A program made the position numbers and the translations under genes. DNA of 64,000 bases, taken from the NCBI GenBank assembly GCA_041395165.1, contig JAWLBA010000001.1, positions 186,001 to 250,000 of the forward strand. Direction: 5' to 3'. The notes under the pieces are model-generated. The model had not been told where the DNA came from. It did no database searches and saw nothing but the letters and a program-made list of their open reading frames with translations. Shown here in pieces: positions 44,136 through 55,451 of this stretch (its first letter is position 1; each line of letters opens with the position of its first letter). Source of the stretch: JAIBCM01 sp041395165 (GTDB lineage: Bacteria; Verrucomicrobiota; Verrucomicrobiia; JADLBR01; JAIBCM01).

Positions 44136-44414
44136 ATGACGAATCAAGCAAATAAACTTGGTGGTCTTATTACAAGAAAAGATTTTATCTTTTATTCTCT
44201 TAGCGGATTTCTTTTTGCCTCTCTTCCTGCTTTTTTGAAACAGTCGTCGCGTTTCGAAGCAAAGCAATATTTTTCAATTAAACCGATTCCGGGTGTTCAT
44301 TATAAACCTTCTTTTCTGGCTTTCTGCAAAAAAGCAAGATTTGCATCGGCACAACAAGCGATTGCTTCGGTGAAAGACCCTCATATTCCTTATGCGATTG
44401 GCTATGAAGCTTGA
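44136..44414 (+). CDS. Small hypothetical protein with N-terminal hydrophobic segment
   Basis: The 92-residue protein has one hydrophobic segment at about 17-33 (DFIFYSLSGFLFASLPAF), preceded by Arg-Lys, then a basic polar tail. It may be a signal-anchored protein. No family recognised. It lies divergent to gspE and opens the run of secreted and membrane genes that follows. Confidence 0.5.
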   Translation: MTNQANKLGGLITRKDFIFYSLSGFLFASLPAFLKQSSRFEAKQYFSIKPIPGVHYKPSFLAFCKKARFASAQQAIASVKDPHIPYAIGYEA

Positions 44415-44518
44415 AAAATTTTTGACCTGTAGACCCGTTTCACTGAAGCGTTTTTTTAGCTCTTAAACGGATTATAGGCTGCTCCCTGGGGGAAACTCCG
44501 GGGAGAATATTTTAAAAA

Positions 44519-46718
44519 ATGAAAACTTATACTCCTTTTCGAAAACGGCGAGGGAAACTTTCTTATCCGAAAAGTGAAATAGGGAAAACGCTTCAAGCCA
44601 TTACCGCTTTGATTAAAAGTAATGAAATAGCGGAGGCGTTGGCGGAGCTTGATTCCTTAGCTCAACAAAGTGCAACTCAGGAGATTAAGTCTCAAATTTT
44701 ATCTTTAGTGGGCGATTGCGAGTTTAAGCGTAGCAAATATGAAGCAGCTCAAAAGGTTTATGAGTCAGCGTTTCATTTGGTTTCTGAAACTTATTATGAG
44801 TGGTTGCGACCGGCTTTAGGCAAACTCAGGGCTTTTTTGATGAGTTATCAAATTGAGGAGGCTTATGTTTACGCTCAAAAAATATTTTCTTTAGCACAAG
44901 AAAAAAACCAGGCATTTCAGTCTTATGTCAGTCAGATCACATCGACTTCCCAAGCTATTACTGTTCCACTTCGTCCTGTAAGCCCGGCTGAGTGTTGCTT
45001 ATCCGAATCGGTTGTTATTTTCGGGAAAAGGGTGACAATGAAAAAGCAAAAGAATTTTCACAAGAGCAGGTGAAATTAACCCTAACCAGGCCATTCCATC
45101 TCAAATTCAATTAGCTGAAATTGAGTTGAGAAATAATCCTCAATCGGCTTTGGATTTGGCTCTGGTTGCTATTAAATCAGGTCAAGGGAGCAAAGCCAAA
45201 CGATCGCTGCATGGCCCATTTTGATTCGTGCCTTGGTCAAATTGAATCAACCTTTTACCGATTCTTATCTTAATGTTTTGGTACAAAAAAGCCGCCCACG
45301 TTGCGATCGCGCGCGATGTTGATAATTGTGCGAGAGTTGCGCCGTTTTTTCAACGACGAGAATGGCAGGTTTGGCCACGGTAGTTGGTTGCAGAAGATGG
45401 GGCGCAAGACTCCAGCGTGGCAGCGGAGATGCGAGGAAATGATTTTGTCCACAGAAAAACAAACTGTGGATGTGAGCGCGCAACGGGTTGAAAAAGCCAA
45501 AGCATTGTTGCAAACACCGGATCTTTGTCCGCGCGAATGGATTACTGCCTCAAAAACGGTTATCGAAACGTCTTGTCGCTTGAATTTGGCATTTGATCTG
45601 GAAGGTTTAATAGGGCAAGCCGCGTCCTTGTTGATTCGGAAAAAATGTCTATTGTTCGACATAGCATTGCGCGCTCCTGTTTTTGGGAGATCGGGCAGGT
45701 TGGCCAAACCTTTATTGGAACAAAATTAGCTACTATTTCACCGCAACATTCGCTCTGGGGCAAAACCGTTTTGGTCACTGACTCAATTATCGGAAGCGGC
45801 CGAAGATTATTCGTTAGCGGCTCATTATTATCTCAAACTGGCTCAGGAACCTTCGCAAGCACTTCGCTTTCGTCTCATGGCGCGTTTAAGCTGGTGCGAG
45901 TGTTTGATTGAAACGGGCGATTCTGTGGCGTTGCAAGCAGCTCAACCCGAAATTGAAAATTTGCTGGCCCAAACCCAAGACTTCAGTTTGCTCATGGATT
46001 TTGCGAGAAAACTTCGTTTTGTGCGAGGCCCGCTGCAAAATTTGGCCAAACCATTTTTTCTGAAAGGGGAAGCGATGGCTAGAGAAACGTTTCAGAAAAG
46101 TTCTTCGCCAAACTATGCCGTGAAAATTTTGAATCATCTCACGCGTCGGCAAGTGGATTTCAACCACTTTGACCAAACCCTTGCACTTTGGCATTCCTTA
46201 ACGCCAGAAAAGAAACAATGGCTTTGGAGCGATAAAATCGAATATTGGGATTATCTCTCTTACGTTTTTCGGCTTACGTCGTGACCAAACAAGCCAAACT
46301 TGGAAGGCTTTAGCTCAGAACTATCTCGAAAATCCTTCCACACCTGTTAACATCGGATCTTTAGGAGTTTCTTATGGTCTTTATCAACTCAATCAAGGTA
46401 ACCAGCAAGAAGCTTTCCTATGGTTTGAAAAAGTTGTCGCTTCGGGTTTTAGTGCAGGTCAGACGGCTATGCCCACTACTGGTTGGCTTTGCGAGCGTTC
46501 AAACAAAACAATTTGGCTGAAACCAATCGACAAAGTCAGCGATTGCTTGCGATTTTGCCGCCGCGGCAGGCAACTCAAAAGAAAAAGCCCTAGGCGCCTG
46601 CGCGCTTTTGATTCAAAAACAACTCAATCGCGAAGCCGCTATTTTAGCTGCACCCGATCAGGAAAAATATATTCAAGCCCAATGGTATCGGGTGACATCG
46701 GATTTAGAACGACTATGA
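44519..46718 (+). pseudogene. TPR-like repeat protein, broken by many frameshifts
   Basis: Translation continues in changing frames from ATG at 44519 to TGA at 46716-46718. The first 180 residues are in one frame (LAELDSLAQQSATQEIKSQIL and other TPR-like helices), then the frame shifts near 45060, 45210, 45290-45360, 45660-45780, 46280 and 46585. Similar helical repeat sequence resumes after most breaks, for example NPNQAIPSQIQLAEIELRNN and NIGSLGVSYGLYQLNQGNQQ. Joined, the product would be about 700 residues of TPR-like repeats. Because sense sequence survives on both sides of the breaks, this is either recent decay or sequencing error. Function unknown. Confidence 0.65.
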
Positions 46719-47711
46719 AAATTAATGGTTTATTTTTCTGTTAATAAGCTGGCTTTTGCCCACTTAACACTTCAAGCTGGACGGGGTGATGTTCCGATCA
46801 CAGCCACCGATACGAGTAGCGATGCTGGCACACGAGAAAACACCAAAACTTTGAAAATGGTTTATAAAGGCGAAGCTCGAACGGCTAGCTCGAAATCGCA
46901 GATGGCGGTTACGAAGAAAATGAGCCTCACTGGTATGGAGATGGCGTTGATGGCTCGCCCAGATCTTTAATCGCCACCTTCGAAGGCAGCAGTAGCACAA
47001 CCGCTATGATCCATAGCGACGACCCCACGCGATGGCGAGGTTAATATTGAACTGGTGCCGGAAGATCCTAAATGATCCTGTGCCTATAGAAGGGGTCATT
47101 GGTGCCCATGGGGAATGGTTTAAAAATGGTTTTGCTCAAATTGGGCTTGGCGTGGAGATAGGAAAGTCAGGAGACTTTAAATTAGAGCAAAAATGGGCGG
47201 ATAAATACGATAATCCAGATGTTGCTGTTAATAAACGTCTCTATGGCACTGGAGAATTTCATTTTACTATTAACGGTTACATAGCGAAAAACTTCTCCGT
47301 CTTTGGCGTTGAAATTCAAACTCAAATTAAGTCGGAAGGCAGCGTCAATCTGGAAGTAAAAGTGGTAAATTATATGAAGAAGAATGGGATAAGCCTCCTG
47401 GCCCTTTATTAACAGGATATGGAACGGTAAGTGGTCAGGTGGCACCATATTTACATTAAGCGCGACAATTCCGGTAAATAGTAGTAACATTGTTAGCATT
47501 ACGGCAAGTGGTAAACCAAGATGATAGTTGGAATTCAAGGGTGAACTCGAGGCTGTCTCTGGTAAATTTACAGTAAAGGCATCTGCTGTGACACCTTCCT
47601 TAATCGCAAGCTGCTCTGCAGGAAACTCCGAATGATAAAGTGCAATTTGCTGATATAGAGTTAGATTTACCGACAATTAATATCCCTGTTTTACTTATTA
47701 TACAAAGGTAG
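46715..47711 (+). pseudogene. Large secreted protein, broken by frameshifts
   Basis: An ATG at 46715 overlaps the previous stop codon (ATGA). After a shift near 46735 the sequence reads as a signal-peptide-like start, then several beta-rich segments in different frames: DTSSDAGTRENTKTL, DGSPRSLIATFEGSSSTT, IELVPED, GAHGEWFKNGFAQIGLGVEIG, GTIFTLSATIPVNSSNIVSI and VQFADIELDLPTINIP, to a stop at 47709-47711. At least seven frame changes are needed. It looks like an extracellular beta-sandwich protein. No family recognised. Confidence 0.55.
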
Positions 47712-47740
47712 TGAAAGATAACTAATTGAAATATGATTTT

Positions 47741-48337
47741 ATGAAAAAAATTTTACTTTTAGCATTAAATCTTTTATTAAGCGGCAATGTGGCCATCACC
47801 CAAACCATTATCTATCCAAAACCTGTCATCGTTTTTTTTGATCCTCCACTGGTGATAGACCCGTCAAATCCCAAAGATAGAACAGTGCCGCTTGTTGAAT
47901 TATACGATAAATATAGGCTCGCCAAAACTTGGGAGGAGGTATTGGCGATTCATACGCCCCCTTCACAAAGATTGATTGAAAAAGCAGGAATGAAGGAAAT
48001 GTTTTCATATCCTAATCCAAAGCGTGAAAATTATCCAGAAAGATATACTGCTTATGTTCAGACAATTGAGTCCACCCCTGTCATTTACGCGCAACAAATT
48101 GCACCTAATCAGAAAGATTCTAATTCTGATGATATATACTTTTTAACTACCCTTCGTCAGTTAGGAGGAAAATGGTATTATGATCAAACGATGACAGGTC
48201 ATAAGCCATCGCCTTTGGCTACGATCATGATGATAACCAAACCCAAGGATTTAAAAGAGAAACTGGAGCTTTGGTTTGAAAAGGGCGATTACCAATCGGC
48301 AATTAAGTGGGAAGCTTTAAAAGATGTTAAAAAGTAA
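47741..48337 (+). CDS. Secreted hypothetical protein
   Basis: The 198-residue protein starts at MKKILLLALNLLLSGNVAI, a clear signal peptide. The body is polar with KTWEEVLAIHTPPSQRLIEKAGM and a YFLTTLRQLGGKWYYDQTMTG segment, which looks like a small NTF2-like domain. The frame extends 5 codons upstream. It is intact although its neighbours are not. Function unknown. Confidence 0.65.
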   Translation: MKKILLLALNLLLSGNVAITQTIIYPKPVIVFFDPPLVIDPSNPKDRTVPLVELYDKYRLAKTWEEVLAIHTPPSQRLIEKAGMKEMFSYPNPKRENYPERYTAYVQTIESTPVIYAQQIAPNQKDSNSDDIYFLTTLRQLGGKWYYDQTMTGHKPSPLATIMMITKPKDLKEKLELWFEKGDYQSAIKWEALKDVKK

Positions 48338-48361
48338 ATAGTTTGTGAATTGGATTAGTAG

Positions 48362-48848
48362 GTGAACTGTGCTCTTTTAATAGGCCTCATTTTTTTATTA
48401 GTAGGCATTTCAATGGTTATTCAATCATTGATTTATTTTTTTACAAGTGGGCTAGCGAGTTTTCATTGGAATCAAATTCAAGGGAGAATAACTCGATCCA
48501 AAATTATCATTGAACAGCCTAGCGCTCGAAAGCGCCAAGTTACCGATGGGATTGAGAGTATTCTTATGAAGTGAGTGGTAAAACTTATTTTGCTAAAAAT
48601 TATCGTCAAAATCCAAATGTTATTTCTTCTATTAATTTCTATCAAAAATTGGTTGATGCGAACCCTGTTAATGCGTTGGTCCAAGTTTTTTACCAACCAA
48701 GTTATCCTCAAAAAGCGGTTTAAAGCCAGGATTGGATTGGCAATGGTTTGTTTATTTTATTTCGTCTTTTATTTGTGTTGCGTTGGGTATATTTTTATTA
48801 ATGCAAACTGCTTCCCTGAAAAATGCTAGCTTTCAAATCAGCTTTTGA
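48362..48848 (+). pseudogene. DUF3592-like membrane protein, broken by two frameshifts
   Basis: Starting with GTG at 48362, one frame encodes a transmembrane segment (LIGLIFLLVGISMVIQSLIYF). A second frame encodes YSYEVSGKTYFAKNY and LVQVFYQPSYPQKAV, and a third encodes LKPGLDWQW and a final transmembrane segment (ICVALGIFLLM), to TGA at 48846-48848. Order and spacing match DUF3592 proteins with two membrane helices flanking an outside domain. The second break coincides with a run of five A near 48715, so a missed A could explain it. Confidence 0.65.
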
Positions 48849-48865
48849 TTTATTGGATTTGAAAT

Positions 48866-49516
48866 ATGAATTTGAAATTTATATTGTTTCTTTTTTTTAG
48901 TTGTTTTGGGTTTTGGGGACAAAAACCTTGGCGAGTGATCCAAACAAATCTCTGGAATCTTTTAAGTTTTGCGGTTACTCATAGTAATTTCAGTTGTGAG
49001 ATAGGACTACGAGTTTTCGAGCCACCGATCAAAATACAAGGCTCTAAAATCATTAACTCTGTTCCACCTCCTGAATGGTTTCCAACTATGCAAATAATAG
49101 ATAACGCCACTGATGAAAAATTTTTAACTTTGGTAACGTCTGATTTTGTAAGAATTAACCAATACGATGAAAAAGCACTTGAAGAAGTTTTAAAATTCGA
49201 ACGCAATATGAAACCCGATAAGCGACCCTATAATACAACTATTTTTTATGAAGTGCGCATAAGAAAAAGTGGAAAAGAAATCAGTGTTATTGCTTCTATT
49301 GCCGGTTTGCTTGATTCGCTTGATGAAACGCCTTATTCAGTTGCTTTAGAAATTTATCTCAAAGAAAAAGGAAAATGGTTAGTGCATGATTTCGTGGCTG
49401 AAAAAGATTGGCTTTTAAAATTTCCTCTATCCAATTTAGAAAAAATGAAGCAGATTACCTCAAAAGATCAGGAATTAAAACTTGATGTAAATGGCAATTT
49501 TGAACCTGGTTTATGA
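48866..49516 (+). CDS. Hypothetical protein with signal peptide
   Basis: The 216-residue protein begins with a hydrophobic signal segment (LKFILFLFFSCFGFWG). The rest is polar and mixed alpha/beta, with FYEVRIRKSGKEISVIASIAG and a C-terminal charged stretch. No family recognised. Its stop overlaps the start of the next gene by 4 bases (ATGA), so the two are translationally coupled. Confidence 0.65.
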   Translation: MNLKFILFLFFSCFGFWGQKPWRVIQTNLWNLLSFAVTHSNFSCEIGLRVFEPPIKIQGSKIINSVPPPEWFPTMQIIDNATDEKFLTLVTSDFVRINQYDEKALEEVLKFERNMKPDKRPYNTTIFYEVRIRKSGKEISVIASIAGLLDSLDETPYSVALEIYLKEKGKWLVHDFVAEKDWLLKFPLSNLEKMKQITSKDQELKLDVNGNFEPGL

Positions 49517-49968
49517 TCTTAGGTAGTTCAACTCAAAATCCAATTTGGTTTATCGCGGTTGTCTTGGCGGTAATCGGGCTTTTTATTTGGAACGCGATTA
49601 GTGCACCCAAACAAGGTTGGAACGTGTTAGCAGAAAAATTTAGGGCGGGGATGAAACCGGATGGGGCTAAAATTACGCAAATCACCGGTGTGATGAATGG
49701 TCGGAAACTTTATCCTAAAGGATTGACGGCTCTTATTTCCGAAGAGGGCATTTATTTAACAACGGGTTTTCCTTTTAGTTGGACTCATCCACCGCTTTTT
49801 ATTAAGTGGTCAGATATGACAAATTTTAAAGAAAATCGCGTGGGCGAAGTGGGCTTTAATCTTCAGGCGACGGTGCAATATACGGATAAAAAATTGGAAT
49901 TAGAGCTGCCGATTAAGTTAAGTGATGAGTTTAAGCAGAAGGTCGGAATTTGTCTTTCAACATTTTAA
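49513..49968 (+). CDS. Membrane-anchored hypothetical protein
   Basis: The 151-residue protein has one N-terminal transmembrane segment (about 11-29, IWFIAVVLAVIGLFIW) and a cytoplasmic or periplasmic domain with a PH-like pattern: GMNGRKLYPKGLTALISEEGIYL and HPPLFIKWSDMTNF. It is coupled to the upstream gene. It is convergent with the cobA-hemD gene, overlapping its end by 12 bases. Confidence 0.65.
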   Translation: MILGSSTQNPIWFIAVVLAVIGLFIWNAISAPKQGWNVLAEKFRAGMKPDGAKITQITGVMNGRKLYPKGLTALISEEGIYLTTGFPFSWTHPPLFIKWSDMTNFKENRVGEVGFNLQATVQYTDKKLELELPIKLSDEFKQKVGICLSTF

Positions 49969-51493
49969 AATCGTAGAAATAATTCCATCTAGTGAAGGTT
50001 CTTGGCTTTGAAGAATGGGGCTATAACCCAGTTGTTGGAGTTTTTGGGTTGTGATAGGGCCGATGCTGACGGCTTGCCAAGGTTCGGGAAGTTTGAGTTG
50101 GAGTTGATGCCAATGTTCGACGGCTGAGGCGCTGGTAAATACGATGCAGTCGACACCTTCGGTTTCTAAACGCGGACGGGTTTGAAACAGGTCGCGTGTT
50201 TCCAATTCGGTGCGATAAGCTTCTACTCGATTGACTCGAGCGCCGTGTTGAGTGAGATTATTGTGAAGTTCGGGCGCGGCGCGGTTGCCTTGTATGAGAA
50301 GAATTTTTTTGTCGCGAAGATCGAGTTGGGTTAATGCATGGCTTAAACTTTGCGAAGTGGATTGTGGTGCGATGAGATCGGCTTGCAAATGATAATGTTG
50401 GAGCTAAAATTTTGGCCGATTCTTTTCCCACTACGGCAATTTTAAGAGGCGCTAGTTGTCGAATATCTAAAGAAAGTTTTTGAAATTGTTGAAAGAAAGT
50501 TTCGATGCCATTGAGGCTGGTAAAAACTAGCCAATCATAATGCGCGCATGTGGTGACGGCGTTTTGTAGGGGTTCGGAGTCAATAAGAGGAGTGATTTTG
50601 ATTAGGGGTAATTCCAAAACGTCGGCGCCAAGTAGGCGTAGTTTTTGGGCTAATTTTCCGGCTTGAGTTCGTGCGCGGGTGATGAGGATTTTTTTTCCGA
50701 AAAGCGGCTTTTTTTCAAACCAGTTTAATGTTTCTCTGAGGTTCACGACATCGCCCAGGATAATGACGGCAGGAGCAGTGAGTTGTTGGGCTTCGACTTG
50801 ATCCGCGAGTTTTTTTAATGTTGCAGAAACGGTTTTTTGGCGGCCATGCGTGCCCCATTGGATCACGGCGGACGGGGTTTTAGGATTAGCGCCTGCTTCC
50901 TTAAGTTTCTTGGTGATTTCTCGCAATTTGCCAACGCCCATCAGAAGAATGCGCGTGCCAGTGAAGTTGGCGATGAGGGAGTAATCTAAAAGGGTTTCTC
51001 CTTTTTTGGGGTCGACATGGCCCGTTGCGACAAGAAATGAAGAGCAATAATCGCGATGGGTGATGGGAATGCCTGCATAAGCGGCCACAGCGTTAATGGA
51101 GGAAATGCCAGGAACGACTTCGAACGGGACTTGCGCTTGGATGAGTTCTGTTGCTTCTTCTCCGCCGCGTCCAAAGATATAGGGATCGCCACCTTTCAGG
51201 CGTGCTACGATTTTGCCTGCTTTGGCTTTTTCGATGAGAAGTTGATTAGTTTCTTCTTGTTTGAGTGTGGGATTTCCAGAAAGTTTCCCAGCAAAAATAA
51301 GTTCCGCATCGGGTTTTGCCCAACGCAACAAGGAAGGATGACAAAGGTAATCGTAAACGATGACGTCTGCTTTTTGTAAGATGGCTTGGGCGCGAAGGGT
51401 AAGTAATTCAGGATCGCCTGGACCGGCGCCGATCAGATAGCAATGGCCGGGAATTGCGATTTCAAATTTTGAATTTGAGATTGGCCATCCCAT
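49957..51493 (-). pseudogene. CobA-HemD fusion (uroporphyrinogen-III methyltransferase/synthase), frameshifted
   Basis: The N-terminal part (from MGWPIS, ATG overlapping the glgP stop as TAATG) is uroporphyrinogen-III C-methyltransferase: YLIGAGPGDPELLTLRAQ, GGDPYIFGRGGEE and VVPGISSINA. The C-terminal HemD part runs through PLIKITPLID, then breaks near 50400 and continues in another frame as LQADLIAPQSTSQSL to the end (YSPILQSQEPSLDGIIST). One extra base near 50405 would account for it. The fused enzyme would make uroporphyrinogen III and siro-/precorrin-2 for siroheme or B12. Because both halves are well conserved, the break may be a sequencing error. Confidence 0.8.
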
Positions 51494-54036
51494 TAAGTAG
51501 CCCATTTGATTAGGCGCAATTCATGTTTTTGCACCAGGAGCGGATGGTGAGGCAGCACACGAATGTTGTAACGATATTGTCCACTTTCTTTGGCTTCGAT
51601 TACTCCCTCGTAACGGTTATCACCTTGATGTGTCATAGGAAAAACGTGGGTGTGATAGCCATCGATGGATTCTACATAAGCTTCTACTATCACGTTGTCG
51701 TGGGTTAAGGGACCGAGTTCCACTTTAGCGCTAAGAGTGAAATTTTCGCCTACTGTGAAATTTTGAACAGGAGAAGGAGTGGAAAGTTTGATTTGTGTGA
51801 TTTTAATTTGTGGCCAGGCATGTCGCATTTGCGCTTTCCATTCAGCTAAAGCTTTGGCGCCTTCGTAATGATTGGCCTCAAAAGCGACTCCTTTTTGATG
51901 AGAGGGAACATAATAAAAGTTGGTGTAATCCTGGACTTGTCGGAATGTGCTATAGGTAGGAGTGATGGTGGCGATGGAATTCTTCATCAGTTGCAGCCAG
52001 GTTTTGGGAACATCATTTTGACGCTGGTAATAAAGCGGTGCGATTTCGTGTTCGAGCAAGGCGTATAATGCTTCGACGTCGGAATCGTTTTGCACTTCGG
52101 GGTCGTGAGTGTGGAGGGGTTCGCCAATGGCCCAGCCGTTTACGTAACGTTGCCAGGCTTCTGCCCACCAACCGTCGAGAACGCTGCAATTGACGACGCC
52201 ATTGGGTGCCACTTTTTCGCCGCTTGTTCCACTAGCTTCTAATGGGGGAACGGGATTGTTTAGCCAAACATCGACACCGTGGTAGATGTGGCGTGCGACG
52301 TTGATATCGTAATTTTCTAAAAATACAATGCGACCACGAAACTCGGGACGATTAGCGATTTGATAAATAGCTTGGATCAAACGTTTGCCGCCTTCATCAG
52401 CGGGATGCGCTTTGCCGGCAAAAACAAATTGAATGGGATAATTAGGATGATTAACGAGGCGTGCCAAGCGTTCTGTGTCGCGGAAAAGAAGTGTGGCACG
52501 CTTGTAAGTAGCGAATCGACGCGCAAAACCTATGGTGAGACAGTTTGGATCGAGAAATGTCGCAATTTCACGAACGGAACGCGCATTTTCTTGAATTCGA
52601 ATTTTTTGGTTACGGATGTTTTTGCGAGCAAATTCGACGAATCGTTGTTTAAGTTGCAAGTGTGTTTTCCAGAGTGTTTCATCGGGAATTTGATAAATTG
52701 AATTCCAAATTTCAGGATTGGAGAGATTGCATTCCCAACAGTTACCTAGTTGTTTTTCAATGAGTTCTTTTAATTCGTGTGCAATCCAGGTTTGCGTATG
52801 GATGCCATTAGTAATATGGCCGATAGGAATCTCATTTACAGGCACGCCAAACCAAACATTTTGCCACATTTCGCGAGATACACCGCCATGAATTTTGCTT
52901 ACGCCATTGCAGAATCGTGAAAGGCGCAGAGCGAGAATGGTCATGCTGAAAGGTTGGTGCGATTCCGCTAGCCAAGGACGACCGAATTTTAAAAATTCTT
53001 CAAAATCAATTTTCAAATCTCGCGCATAATCGGCAAAGTAAATCTGCATGAGTTGCGACGAAAAAGCGTCATTGCCAGCAGGAACTGGAGTATGGGTGGT
53101 GAAAAGTGTGCTAGCGGCTACGGCTTGCAACGCGGTATAAAAATCTATTTGATCATCAAGCATGCGTTGGCGGATGCGTTCGAGCGCCAGAAAAGCGGCA
53201 TGACCCTCGTTCATATGGAAGACGGTAGGACGAAGTCCCATTGCCTTTAAAAAGCGTCTGCCGCCGATGCCCAGAACAATTTCTTGTTGGATTCGCATTT
53301 CATGGTCGCCACCATAAAGTTGATTGGTGATTTTGCGATCCGCATCGGTATTTTCCGGGAGATCAGTATCGAGGAAAAAAACGCGCACATTGCCAATCGT
53401 CGCTTGCCATGCACCGATTTGCACTTGGCGACCTGGCAAATCTACGGTTACGCGTGTTGGTTTTCCTTCTGCGTTGGTAGCTTCCACAACAGGAAGATCG
53501 TGGAAATCCAAATTTTTATAAAACGCTTCTTGCCAACCTTCTTTGTTAAGTTGCTGAACAAAGTAACCCTGACGATACATCAAACCCACGCCAACGAGTG
53601 GCACGCCTAAATCCGAAGCTGATTTGCAATGGTCGCCAGCGAGGATGCCGAGACCGCCGGAATAATTTTGCAGTGATTCATGGAAACCAAATTCTGCTGA
53701 AAAATAGGCCACTAAAAAATCTTTTTGTTCGGGATAAGTTTGCGTAAACCAACGATCTTGACGCGCTAAGTAATTTTGCAATCGTTCCGAAACGGCATTG
53801 AGCTGTTGCAAGTAGCCCTCATCCTTAGCAAATCGCAGTAATTTATTTTGCTTAATTTTTCGTAGCAAGGTAGCAGGGCTGTGACCTGAATTTTTCCAAA
53901 GTTCCGGGTCTAACTCTTCGAAAAGTGCGCGCGCATCGGTATTCCAAGACCACCACATATTGTAAGCAAGTTGGCGAAGAGGTTCGAGCTTTTCGGGAAG
54001 TTTGGGATTAACAGAAAAAGAAAACGGTAAATTCAT
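51493..54036 (-). CDS. glgP: Alpha-glucan (glycogen/starch) phosphorylase
   Basis: The 847-residue protein belongs to the short alpha-glucan phosphorylases with an N-terminal DUF3417 region (RQLAYNMWWSWN). Motifs include FGFHESLQNYSGGLGILAGDH, HMNEGHAAFLALERIR, the PLP loop with GTSGEK and NGVVNCSVLDGWWAEA. It splits alpha-1,4-glucan with phosphate to glucose-1-phosphate. The C-terminal extension after about 720 is beta-rich (VILDLSECAIG is not read; the frame gives VEAYVESIDGYHTHVF) and is usual for this subfamily. It is the first gene before cobA-hemD. Confidence 0.94.
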   Translation of the reverse strand: MNLPFSFSVNPKLPEKLEPLRQLAYNMWWSWNTDARALFEELDPELWKNSGHSPATLLRKIKQNKLLRFAKDEGYLQQLNAVSERLQNYLARQDRWFTQTYPEQKDFLVAYFSAEFGFHESLQNYSGGLGILAGDHCKSASDLGVPLVGVGLMYRQGYFVQQLNKEGWQEAFYKNLDFHDLPVVEATNAEGKPTRVTVDLPGRQVQIGAWQATIGNVRVFFLDTDLPENTDADRKITNQLYGGDHEMRIQQEIVLGIGGRRFLKAMGLRPTVFHMNEGHAAFLALERIRQRMLDDQIDFYTALQAVAASTLFTTHTPVPAGNDAFSSQLMQIYFADYARDLKIDFEEFLKFGRPWLAESHQPFSMTILALRLSRFCNGVSKIHGGVSREMWQNVWFGVPVNEIPIGHITNGIHTQTWIAHELKELIEKQLGNCWECNLSNPEIWNSIYQIPDETLWKTHLQLKQRFVEFARKNIRNQKIRIQENARSVREIATFLDPNCLTIGFARRFATYKRATLLFRDTERLARLVNHPNYPIQFVFAGKAHPADEGGKRLIQAIYQIANRPEFRGRIVFLENYDINVARHIYHGVDVWLNNPVPPLEASGTSGEKVAPNGVVNCSVLDGWWAEAWQRYVNGWAIGEPLHTHDPEVQNDSDVEALYALLEHEIAPLYYQRQNDVPKTWLQLMKNSIATITPTYSTFRQVQDYTNFYYVPSHQKGVAFEANHYEGAKALAEWKAQMRHAWPQIKITQIKLSTPSPVQNFTVGENFTLSAKVELGPLTHDNVIVEAYVESIDGYHTHVFPMTHQGDNRYEGVIEAKESGQYRYNIRVLPHHPLLVQKHELRLIKWAT

Positions 54037-54054
54037 AAGACAAAAAACTAAAAA

Positions 54055-55397
54055 TTAATATAAACGATTAAGTGCACGTTTAACGCCATCAAATAAATAA
54101 TCAATTTCTTCTTTTGAAATAATCAAGGGCGGTGCAATGGCTACTAAATTGCGAATGCCGCGAACGATGACGCCTTCTTCACGAGACAACGCAGCAACTT
54201 TAACCCCTAAATTGGCAGTTGGCGAAAGAGCGGCTTTGCCTTCTTTAGGAATGATTTCTAGAGCTGCGATGAGACCGTAACCTCGCGTTTCGCCAACGGC
54301 TTTATGCTCTGCGAATTCTGATAAACGTTTTTGGAAGTAAGGACCTGTCTCTTGTTCGACGCGTGGGATAATTTTTTCTTTATCTAACACATCTAAATTG
54401 GCTAAAGCCGCCGCGCAGGAAGTGGTGTGACCGCTATAAGTATAACCATGAGCGAAGTAGCCATTGCGATAAATGAGATTAATGATCTCATCACTTACGA
54501 GTGTTGCTCCAAGTGGTAAATAACCGCTTGTGATACCTTTCGCCATGGTGATCATATCAGGATCCAAATCCCAAATTTTACTAAGGAACCAGCACCCCAT
54601 TCGACCAAAGGCTGTAATCACTTCATCAGCGACAAAAAGGATGTCATATTTTCGACACAATTCTCGTAATCCTTTAAGTAACCCGGTGGAGGCACGATGA
54701 CGCCGCCAGCGCCTTGAATAGGCTCTGCAAAACAAGCGGCAATCGTTTCAGGATTTTCTTTAAGAATAATTTTTTCCGTTTCCTCCAGACACCATTGGCC
54801 ATACGCTTCGGGATTGAGCGGTGTGTTGGCGAGGTAATGATAGGGGCCTGGCGCGTGAATGAAACCTGCCAAGGGTAAGCCAAAAGGGTCTGAGCAAGAG
54901 GCAAGGCCTGTCATGCTAGTGGTCGCGAGAGTGACGCCATGATAAGCAAAAGTGCGTGTGAGAATTTTTGTTTTCTTCGGGTGTCCGCGCAAACGTTGAT
55001 AATTTAAAATAATTTTTAAAGCAGTTTCATTAGCTTCTGATCCCGATTCAGAAAAGATCGTGTGTTTTAAGCGAGGGGTAGGGGCTAGTTGAGCGATGCG
55101 ATTGGCCAATTGAATCGCTGGTTCGGTTGCGGTATTAAAAAAGGAAGGATAATAAGCTAGCTTTTGCATTTGCTGGTTTACCGCTTCAATAATTTCTTTA
55201 CAGCCGTAGCCAACGTTGACGCACCATAGCCCTGCGAGTCCGTCTAAGAGACGACGATTATTTTGATCGATTAAAAAACAACCTTCCCCAGATTGGATGA
55301 GATGAGTGCCCATTTGGTGCATGGGCAAATGATCGGTAAAAGGATGAATGTAATACGACTGATCAAGTTTTTGGAGTTCGGCAATGTTTAATGACAT
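54055..55397 (-). pseudogene. Class III (PLP) aminotransferase, frameshifted
   Basis: Residues from the start to VPPPGYLK are one frame, with LPMHQMGTHLIQSGEGCFLID, SGSEANETALK and AEPIQGAGGVIVPPPG. Then the frame shifts near 54671 and continues as GLRELCRKYDILFVADEVITAFGRMG, and the PLP Lys is in MITMAKGITSGYLPLGA. Adding one G in the CC/GG run at 54671-54672 restores a single 450-residue protein of the omega-amino acid:pyruvate type. It is shown as a pseudogene because the given sequence is broken; the substrate is not predictable beyond the class. Confidence 0.8.
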
Positions 55398-55451
55398 AAA
55401 AGTAATGAAGCAAATTTTTGCAAAATTGCCAGCTTAGCATTTATGGCTGTA

